Below are positions 58,868 to 64,000 of a stretch of 64,000 nt of DNA, piece after piece; the first letter of the stretch is position 1; every line of letters starts with the position of its first letter. The translations under genes and the position numbers were made by a program. The stretch spans positions 1-64,000 of the forward strand of contig NZ_JAIZ01000139.1 in NCBI RefSeq assembly GCF_000710465.2. Reading direction: 5' to 3'. Source of the DNA: Kitasatospora sp. MBT63. Its GTDB lineage: Bacteria; Actinomycetota; Actinomycetes; Streptomycetales; Streptomycetaceae. The notes below the pieces were generated by a model, which had not been told where the DNA came from, searched no databases, and saw nothing but the letters and a program-made list of their open reading frames with translations.

Positions 58868-59241
58868 ACGAAGGCCCCTTCGGGGGTCGACTGCTGGAGG
58901 GCAGTTACTGCCGAGCCTTCGGGCCCGGTCTTCGCGAAGGGGAGCGGGAACTCCACTGCGCGGTGACGGCTGGTTGAGCGGAGAGGGATACTCCGCTGCC
59001 AGCGAGGAAGGGCGGACCGCCTCGGGATAGAGGTATGGCCGCCCAGTTCTCTCTTATGACACGCGAGCCCCCTTCAAGGGGGCGCTGAATCCGATCGCGC
59101 CAATGGCCGCGGACAGCACAAAGCCCCGCCGGAGCTGCGGTTGGACACGCGCTCGTGCGGCGGGTGCCGGGTCAACCCGCGTGAGGATGCGGGTAGCCTC
59201 GGTCATAGCGAGACACCGTCCGATCGGTTCTCGGCTCATTC

Positions 59242-59268
59242 CCCCGCGGCTTGCCTAAGGCCGCGGGG
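59242..59268 (+). terminator. Factor-independent terminator on the plus strand, no gene before it
   Basis: CCCCGCGGC (59242-59250) pairs with GCCGCGGGG (59260-59268) and is followed by TTTTGCCTTTT. It is the only hairpin in the window with a clear T run. No plus-strand gene precedes it, so a short untranslated RNA is possible. Confidence 0.65.
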
Positions 59269-59372
59269 TTTTGCCTTTTCGGGCTTGCGTTCGGTTACTG
59301 GGATGTCACCCTATCCCGACACCGTGGCCGGGTGTCCACCCTGGTTTTCCGGGTGTTCTCCGCCCTGAAGCC

Positions 59373-60131
59373 TTAGGTGGAGGGCCCGTTGGTGTACGTG
59401 GCGGAGGGGTGCAGCGCCCGGACTCGATCCCCCCGCAGCGAGGCGATCTGACACCACCACGGCTCACCGTCGCGGAGCGCGACCCGGGTCCAGGACAACA
59501 CCGTGCCGTCGCTGGCGAGAAGACGAGCCGTCTCGGGTGCCGCCTCCTGGGCCGTCATCCAGGCCCGGTGGCGGACATGCGTGCTGAGCTCCTCGAGTTC
59601 GTCGGTTCCCGCGCTGTCCGGACGGCGCAGGGCAGGGTGGAGATCGGCAAGGGCCGGCGGCAGGTAGGTCTCGACGACCGCCCAGGGTGCGCCGTCGACG
59701 AAGTGGGTGCTTCGGCGTAGCAGTACCTGCTCGCCGGCCGGTACCTGGAGCACCGGGACTACCGCTGGGGGTGCGGGGCAGACCTCGACGGTGGTGGCCT
59801 CTGCCAGCCCGGTCGTCGGCGAGACCACGACCAGCCTGCCCTGCTCGGTCGCCACGACGTCGACGGGCTGGTATCCGGCCAGCACCACGCTGCCGACCTG
59901 CGGAATGGTCTGGAGCAGGCCCTGGCTGGTCAGTATCGCGAGCGCCTCGCGCATCGTGTTGTAGGCGACGGCATGGGTCTCGCTGAGCTTGCGCAGCCCA
60001 GGCAGCTTCTCACCCACCGGGTACAGGCCGGCCTGGATGGCCGCTCGGACGGCATCGGCCGCGCGCTGCTTCTGGGTGGTGGATGCCGCCATGGGCTCAT
60101 CTTGCCGTACCTCGGCACCTGGCAGTTCCAT
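59373..60131 (-). CDS. GntR/HutC-family (UTRA) transcriptional repressor, 252 residues
   Basis: Winged helix at about 18-85 (AVRAAIQAGLYPVGEKLPGLRKLSE, NTMREALAILTSQGLLQTIPQVGSVV) and a UTRA ligand domain at 95-250 (RRSTHFVDGAPWAVVETYLPPALA). KorSA-type members of this family repress transfer and excision on Streptomyces elements such as pSAM2, so it may play the kor role here. ATG at 60131 has GGAG at good spacing; ATG at 60092 is an alternative that begins nearer the DNA-binding domain. Confidence 0.85.
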   Translation of the reverse strand: MELPGAEVRQDEPMAASTTQKQRAADAVRAAIQAGLYPVGEKLPGLRKLSETHAVAYNTMREALAILTSQGLLQTIPQVGSVVLAGYQPVDVVATEQGRLVVVSPTTGLAEATTVEVCPAPPAVVPVLQVPAGEQVLLRRSTHFVDGAPWAVVETYLPPALADLHPALRRPDSAGTDELEELSTHVRHRAWMTAQEAAPETARLLASDGTVLSWTRVALRDGEPWWCQIASLRGDRVRALHPSATYTNGPST

Positions 60132-60171
60132 CGGGCTCCATTCGCGCTTGACGTTCGGGGATCTTCAGGGC

Positions 60172-60209
60172 AGCATGCTGAATCAACTGAAGCAAGTCAA
60201 ATGATTCAG
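60172..60209 (-). promoter_or_regulatory. Promoter of the GntR gene with an overlapping inverted repeat
   Basis: Minus strand: -35 TTGACT (60195-60200), 17 bp, -10 CATGCT (60172-60177). The inverted repeat CTGAATCA (60178-60185) and TGATTCAG (60202-60209) straddles the -35 and spacer. It lies between divergent GntR and WhiB genes and may be the repressor's own operator. Confidence 0.6.
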
Positions 60210-60260
60210 AGCTGGATGTGCGAGGCCACGCACACCTGAACCCGCCCGAGGAGGCCCTCC

Positions 60261-60839
60261 GTGCCCACCACCAACCAGCCCGCCGCCGCCGGACGCCACA
60301 CCCGGCACCAGCACAGCTCCCCCGCCAGCCACCACTCCCCGACCGCCGAAACCATGCGCCGTCCACAGCTCCAGGCCGCGATCGCCAACGGCCACTGCTC
60401 GCTGTTCAGCCTCCCCGCCGAGGACCCCTTCGAGCGCGAGAAGAGCGAGACCATCGAGAGCTGGCACACCCGCCGGCAGCTCACCATCCAGAACATCTGT
60501 GGGGGCTGCCCCGCAGCCGCAGCCTGCGAGGAACTCGCGCTGCGCGACCGGGCCTACACCGGCGTCCGCGGAGGCCTGACCGAGGAGGAGCTGCGCCAGC
60601 GCGCCCGCAAGCAGGCCACGCGGCTCGCCGCCGCCCGCAAGGCCGATAACCACCTCCACGACCAGGACGCGCAGATCCGCCAGGCGTACCGCCAGCTCCA
60701 CCGCGCCTGCGCCGTCAACTCCGACCGCTACACGGCCAGCACCCCGCAGCGGCACGCCGCGGTCACCACCGCACGCTCCAAGCTGGCGCACCTTCAGGCC
60801 GCCCGCCGGACCGAGAACGGTTGGGGAGCCCACCGGTGA
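60261..60839 (+). CDS. WhiB-like iron-sulfur regulator, 192 residues
   Basis: The four Wbl cysteines are present: one in NGHCSLF (about 51) and CGGCPAAAAC (about 85-94), the CxxCx5C cluster. They are followed by YTGVRGGLTEEE, where the usual GVWGG or GIWGG turn has Arg for Trp. C-terminal basic helices (QRARKQATRLAAARK) extend it beyond typical length (about 80-130 residues). It would hold a 4Fe-4S cluster and act on transcription, probably with a sigma factor. GTG at 60261 follows GAGGAGG. Confidence 0.85.
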   Translation: MPTTNQPAAAGRHTRHQHSSPASHHSPTAETMRRPQLQAAIANGHCSLFSLPAEDPFEREKSETIESWHTRRQLTIQNICGGCPAAAACEELALRDRAYTGVRGGLTEEELRQRARKQATRLAAARKADNHLHDQDAQIRQAYRQLHRACAVNSDRYTASTPQRHAAVTTARSKLAHLQAARRTENGWGAHR

Positions 60840-61172
60840 ACAGCAGCCCGTCGCCGGCCGGCTCCGCAGACCCACCCGAGATACTCGGCCAGCAGCCCAC
60901 AGCCGCCGTGACTCTGCTCACGAGAACGGGCGTCGGATGTTCACGACTTCGGGAGGCGCGGCGCCTGGCATCTGTTCGATTTGCGGTGCCCGGTCGAACC
61001 TGGGAACCAGGCGGGCTCGCCTAGCACACCCAAGATCCATATTGGCGAGTTCAGCCTTTCTGGCCGGCGGAGGAGTTGAATCCGATCACCAAGGGGGTTC
61101 AGGTGACTACCTTCGGTGCTAGTCGCCTTGGGATCGGGCCCGAGGCTGTTGTGCTGCGCTGAGGGAGATTTG
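60840..61172. other. Intergenic region with one arm of a 38-bp inverted repeat
   Basis: No credible gene. The left arm lies at 60922-60959. Further on, CCGATCACCAAGG (61083) can pair with CCTTGGGATCGG (61129), a leader hairpin before the propeller gene. A promoter for that gene must lie here but is not obvious. Confidence 0.5.
60922..60959 (+). repeat. 38-bp inverted repeat, left arm
   Basis: GAGAACGGGCG...ATGTTCACGACTTCGGGAGG type sequence; 33 of 38 bases match the inverted copy at 63244-63281, on the far side of the propeller gene. Confidence 0.6.
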
Positions 61173-63035
61173 ATGTCAACGCGTACGGAGGCGGACCAGT
61201 GGGATTCCGTCGGCCCCTACAGCTCGGCCGTGACGGTGGAGTGTCTGCCCACACCGGACGGGGATTCCCTGCTCCTGGTGTCGTCCCCCACTGCCGTGGG
61301 TGGCTTCTGGAGTGACGACTCCGGAGAAACCTGGCAGCGCGTCGAGCCGCCCACCCGCTACCCGGTGGGCACCTGTCTGGTCGGAAACCACGCGGACCCG
61401 CGGCGGTGGTGGCTGTCCACCACCGCCCTGCCCGGAGCCCATGCGAGCGGCGTCTACCGCACCGACGACAAGGGCGCGCGCTGGGAGCGCCTGGACGTCG
61501 AACCGCCGGCGAGTGAGTCCTTCCAGTCGATCTCTGCCCACCACGAGGGGCAGGTCGTGGTGGCGGTCACGGGGAGCGGCCACACGTTCGTGAGCCGGAA
61601 CGGCGGCGACGACTGGCAGGTCGAGGATCTCTCGGGCGGCCGCGAGGTCTTCAAACTGGCGTTCCTGGGAGACGACCTCGTCTTCCAGCCCCTGCGGGAG
61701 GGGGGCCTCTACGCGGTCCGCGATGCCGCCGGTGAACCGCAGCCCCCTGAGCCCCTGGAGTTCTTGAACGACGGCCAGGCCCTGCACTCGTGGGACGGAG
61801 CTGGCCAAACCATCGCCGCAGTCGTCATGGGCCCCGGAGGCGGGCTGGTCGTCAGCCAGAACGCCGGCCACACGTGGGATGCTCCCCGAACTGATCTGCA
61901 CGGCGGCACCGTGGTGGTGACGGCCTCCCACTCGGGTGACCAGATCCTGCACCAGTCCTCCACTGCCACCCGGCTCGACTCCGGCGACGGCTCGTTCCGG
62001 AAGGTCAAGCGGCCCGGAGGCACCGTGGCCGACTTCTGCCCGCTGCCCGAGGGCGGCTGGCTCGCCACCGACCGCGTCCACGGCCTCCACTCCACGACGG
62101 ACTGGCAGCGATTCAACCGCGTCGGCGTCCCCGCAGCCTCGGTCACGGCCCTGGCCGTCGCCGAGGAAGCCCTCCTGGCGGGCACCGACACCGGCTTGTT
62201 CCGCACCCCCGCACGGATCACCACGCCCGACTGGCAGTCGCCGGACGGCCTGTCCGCCGACGGCAACCACGTCGTCGCCCTGGCCGTCCAGGCCGACAAC
62301 CCGTCACTGGTGTGGCGCACCCGCAGGATCAACCTGCAGTGCGCGGCCGAGCGCAGCACCGACGGCGGTGAGACGTGGCAGCAGCGGGGTTCCTGGCCGG
62401 ACGGCATCTTCGCCGTCCACATCCACCCGCAGAAGCCCGAGCGTATCTTGCACAGCTTCGGCTACCTGCACGATGACAAGGAGGTCCTCGGGGTGCGGAC
62501 GACAACCGACGGCGGCGACTCCTGGGCGGAACACGACCACGGCCGCTTCTACCTGGGCCTCGTGGCCGATCCCGGCAACCCCGACGGCGTGTGGATGGCC
62601 TCCTACACCAACGGCCTGTACTACTCTGCCGACTTCGGCAAGACCTTCACGGCCAAGACCACCGAAGAGGCCACCGCCGTTCACTTCGCCGGCAACCGCC
62701 TTCTGATCGGCGGCGACGCCATCCGCTACAGCGACGACCGCGGCACCACCTTCCACACCGCGACCATCGAGAACAACCGCGGCCCCCAGCGCGTCGTCGC
62801 GTTCGCCCAGCACGACGGCGTCCTGTTCGCCGCCACCGCCAGCATCTCGTACCCGGAGAACCCGGTGGCCACGGCCGGGCGCGGGGTCCTGCGCTCCCGC
62901 GACAACGGCAAGACCTGGCAGGACGCCTCCGGCAACCTGCCGTCCCTCGACGTCCGCGCCTTGGCCGTCGACCCCGGACAGCGGTGGCTGTACGCGGGCC
63001 TGCACGGCGGCAGCGTCCACCGACTGGCCCTGTGA
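61173..63035 (+). CDS. Asp-box (BNR/VPS10-type) beta-propeller protein, 620 residues
   Basis: At least nine Asp-box turns (S-x-D-x-G-x-T-W): SDDSGETW near 40, TDDKGARW, SRNGGDDW, SQNAGHTW, STDGGETW, TTDGGDSW, SADFGKTF, SDDRGTTF and SRDNGKTW near 589. They are spread over the whole chain, as in sialidase-like or photosystem-assembly-type propellers. There is no signal peptide, no catalytic sialidase Arg triad that I can see, and no other domain, so a cytoplasmic binding or scaffold protein is likely. ATG at 61173 has GAGGGAG upstream. Confidence 0.8.
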   Translation: MSTRTEADQWDSVGPYSSAVTVECLPTPDGDSLLLVSSPTAVGGFWSDDSGETWQRVEPPTRYPVGTCLVGNHADPRRWWLSTTALPGAHASGVYRTDDKGARWERLDVEPPASESFQSISAHHEGQVVVAVTGSGHTFVSRNGGDDWQVEDLSGGREVFKLAFLGDDLVFQPLREGGLYAVRDAAGEPQPPEPLEFLNDGQALHSWDGAGQTIAAVVMGPGGGLVVSQNAGHTWDAPRTDLHGGTVVVTASHSGDQILHQSSTATRLDSGDGSFRKVKRPGGTVADFCPLPEGGWLATDRVHGLHSTTDWQRFNRVGVPAASVTALAVAEEALLAGTDTGLFRTPARITTPDWQSPDGLSADGNHVVALAVQADNPSLVWRTRRINLQCAAERSTDGGETWQQRGSWPDGIFAVHIHPQKPERILHSFGYLHDDKEVLGVRTTTDGGDSWAEHDHGRFYLGLVADPGNPDGVWMASYTNGLYYSADFGKTFTAKTTEEATAVHFAGNRLLIGGDAIRYSDDRGTTFHTATIENNRGPQRVVAFAQHDGVLFAATASISYPENPVATAGRGVLRSRDNGKTWQDASGNLPSLDVRALAVDPGQRWLYAGLHGGSVHRLAL

Positions 63036-63149
63036 CCGCCGAACCCGCCACCTGCCGGACATCCGCGCCCAGGCACCCCACGGTTCCAAGACCACTACGC
63101 CGGCTGCCCGACGCCCGTACTCAGGCCCACGACTGATCCAACGGACCAT

Positions 63150-63177
63150 GAAGCCCTGGCCACCCGGCCGGGGCTTC
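63150..63177 (+). terminator. Terminator after the propeller gene
   Basis: GAAGCCCTGGCC (63150-63161) pairs with GGCCGGGGCTTC (63166-63177) with one G-T pair and a 4-base loop, about 115 bases past the stop. Confidence 0.6.
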
Positions 63178-63243
63178 GCCATCCACCCATCCACCCAGAT
63201 CCCAGCGTGCCGACCCAAGCAGTTCGATTTCTGCCGACTCCGG

Positions 63244-63281
63244 GCGCCTCCCGAAGTGGTGAACATTTGTCGTCCGTTCTC
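63244..63281 (-). repeat. 38-bp inverted repeat, right arm
   Basis: Inverted copy of 60922-60959. It ends at the ATG (63282) of a decayed small frame, so it may be a promoter-leader element copied with that gene. Confidence 0.6.
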
Positions 63282-63477
63282 ATGAACAAAGCCAGCCGCC
63301 GACCTCCACGCACACATTGCCCACCTCGAAGGCATGCTGCGCACCTTGCGTGCCGAGAACACCGCCTTGCGTGCCGAGAACACCGCCTTACGCGCCTGGG
63401 TCGGCGGGGACCCCGTCGCACTCGCGTTCCTCCAAATGCACCGCACCCCGACGACCACCTGCGGGAGTACAGAGTGA
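63282..63477 (+). pseudogene. Decayed small coiled-coil protein with a 21-bp tandem repeat
   Basis: MNKASR starts in one frame, and within 16 bases the coding frame shifts to DLHAHIAHLEGMLRTLRAEN, continuing TALRAENTALRAWVGGDP and ending at 63477. The joined product would be about 65 residues with a leucine-type coiled coil. Two perfect 21-bp units (63346-63366 and 63367-63387) encode LRAENTA twice. No ribosome site precedes the ATG. A single-base frameshift is the simplest reading. Confidence 0.45.
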
Positions 63478-63598
63478 CCGCGTTCGAGGTCCCGACCTCA
63501 CCGCCCTTCTCCTGTCCTGACAGTCCGTCGCTGGCGCGCTCGTCCTGACGGTCGGGCCGCTCCTGCTCGCCCGCCGCGGCGCTCAAGCCACCCGTCTC

Positions 63599-63931
63599 GT
63601 GGTGCGAAGGCCGCCGACAACCCCGAGCACCCGACGGCGGTCACTGAACGGTGACCACCTCGGCAAGGCCATCATCGGCATCTTCGTCGCCATCGCGTTG
63701 CTGCGCCTCGTCTGCCCTGTTCTGGTGGAGACGATCACGGGCCTCGTGGTGCTCTGGGTCGCATCAGCCTGGGCGCTTGCGCCACCACCTGCTTCCGATA
63801 CCTCACGGGCCGGACCGGCCGGCCGCCGCGGGGCGTCCTCGTCTCGCCCGAAGGGGAGGAGTGATTTCTCTCCCCGACCAAGCAGAGCCGTGGTGACAGA
63901 GAAATCACCCTGGCTGGCGGGGCCTGAGTAG
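63599..63931 (+). CDS. Possible small membrane protein, 110 residues (doubtful)
   Basis: A basic start (RRPPTTPSTRRR), two predicted membrane segments (about 24-38 and 46-61) and a low-complexity tail that runs into inverted repeats. The GTG start has no ribosome site, and the frame is open further upstream to a stop near 63525. Function unknown; it may be a remnant. Confidence 0.3.
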   Translation: MVRRPPTTPSTRRRSLNGDHLGKAIIGIFVAIALLRLVCPVLVETITGLVVLWVASAWALAPPPASDTSRAGPAGRRGASSSRPKGRSDFSPRPSRAVVTEKSPWLAGPE

Positions 63932-63971
63932 AAGGGAGATTTCTCTCTGGTCTCCAGGGGAGAAATCTCCC
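63862..63971. repeat. Two nested inverted repeats built on GATTTCTCT
   Basis: TGATTTCTCT (63862-63871) pairs with AGAGAAATCA (63898-63907). GGGAGATTTCTC (63934-63945) pairs with GAGAAATCTCCC (63960-63971). The four copies alternate in direction. Confidence 0.6.
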
Positions 63972-64000
63972 CTCCGTAGCCACCGCGACGCCGGCGGCCG

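Larger units (their letters stand above)
58280..59372. other. Upstream rep region: iterons and hairpins (no confident gene)
   Basis: It holds GGGACAAC at 58565 and 58860, an inverted copy at 58684, several small hairpins (for example 59067-59083) and the plus-strand terminator at 59242. Short frames here (71 codons at 58762 plus, 61 codons at 59239 minus) have no ribosome sites or coding look that I would trust. Likely contains the rep promoter and perhaps a regulatory RNA. Confidence 0.5.
63478..64000. other. Right end: no confident gene, alternating inverted repeats
   Basis: The frame 63599-63931 (plus) has two hydrophobic stretches (AIIGIFVAIALLRLV, ITGLVVLWVASAWALA) and could encode a small membrane protein, but it lacks a ribosome site. 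The last 140 bases carry the repeats listed at 63862-63971. Confidence 0.4.

Noticed and set aside
59054-59239. 61-codon minus-strand frame upstream of rep
   Set aside because: No ribosome site, overlaps several hairpins and has no recognisable character. A small gene cannot be excluded but is not supported.
60960-61020. tRNA-like T-arm near 60990 (GGTCGAACC)
   Set aside because: No acceptor stem, anticodon arm or correct spacing can be folded around it.
1-64000. CRISPR array
   Set aside because: No regularly spaced direct repeats with unique spacers. The repeated elements are single promoters, iterons or hairpins.
63478-64000. Linear-plasmid telomere
   Set aside because: The alternating repeats are suggestive, but the window edge is arbitrary, and the dense palindromes and GC-rich loops of known Streptomyces telomeres are not seen.

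Overview
The window is very GC-rich DNA with Streptomyces-type coding: GTG and TTG starts, GGAGG-type ribosome sites, ATGA/GTGA stop-start overlaps, a WhiB-like protein, a DUF3263 protein and a GntR/UTRA repressor. With its own replication initiator and iterons, a ParB-like protein and a Gram-positive type IV secretion system, it looks like a large conjugative plasmid (or plasmid-like integrative element) of Streptomyces or a close relative such as Kitasatospora. The replicon type, circular or linear, cannot be told from this window.

Layout. (1) 1-28.4 kb: about 36 mostly small, mostly unknown genes, nearly all on the minus strand, in short coupled operons. Thirteen copies of one promoter element (called the P-box here: TTGCnC, 17 bp, TAACTT inside TGCTGTAACTTATTA) each sit just upstream of the first gene of an operon. 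Recognisable products are a pair of truncated N6-methylase-like proteins, an anti-sigma-type ATPase, a P-loop ATPase, a degenerate ParA-like protein, a HicA-like protein, DUF3263, two AlpA-like multi-domain DNA-binding proteins and a phage gp88-type protein. One plus-strand gene interrupts the array: an ADP-ribosylglycohydrolase fused to a phosphatase. (2) 28.4-41.3 kb, minus: a transfer and maintenance operon with a coupling ATPase, a replication-relaxation protein, ParB, a DUF4417 protein, and two giant proteins (kinase-like and ADP-ribosyltransferase-like) that share an N-terminal tag. (3) 41.3-45 kb, plus: a coupled trio of tyrosine recombinase, HTH protein and zinc-ribbon/recombinase-like protein, bounded by an 11-bp direct repeat. 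(4) 45-55.5 kb, minus: the secretion channel in nearly the TcpC-D-E-F-H-G order of clostridial pCW3. (5) 55.5-59.4 kb: helically phased GGGACAAC iterons on both sides of a large Rep-like gene, so probably the replication origin. (6) 59.4-64 kb: divergent GntR and WhiB regulators, an Asp-box propeller gene flanked by 38-bp inverted repeats, and a right end with decayed small reading frames and alternating inverted repeats.

How it may work together (inference). Rep and the iterons replicate the element, and ParB (perhaps with the ParA-like protein) partitions it. The coupling ATPase and the Tcp-like channel transfer it. The two tagged giant proteins are candidates for cargo sent through the channel. 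The P-box operons form one regulon of accessory functions, possibly controlled by the AlpA-like pair, whose own promoter is the most divergent P-box. The strongest leads are the P-box regulon, the tagged kinase/ART pair, the phased iterons and the recombinase trio.
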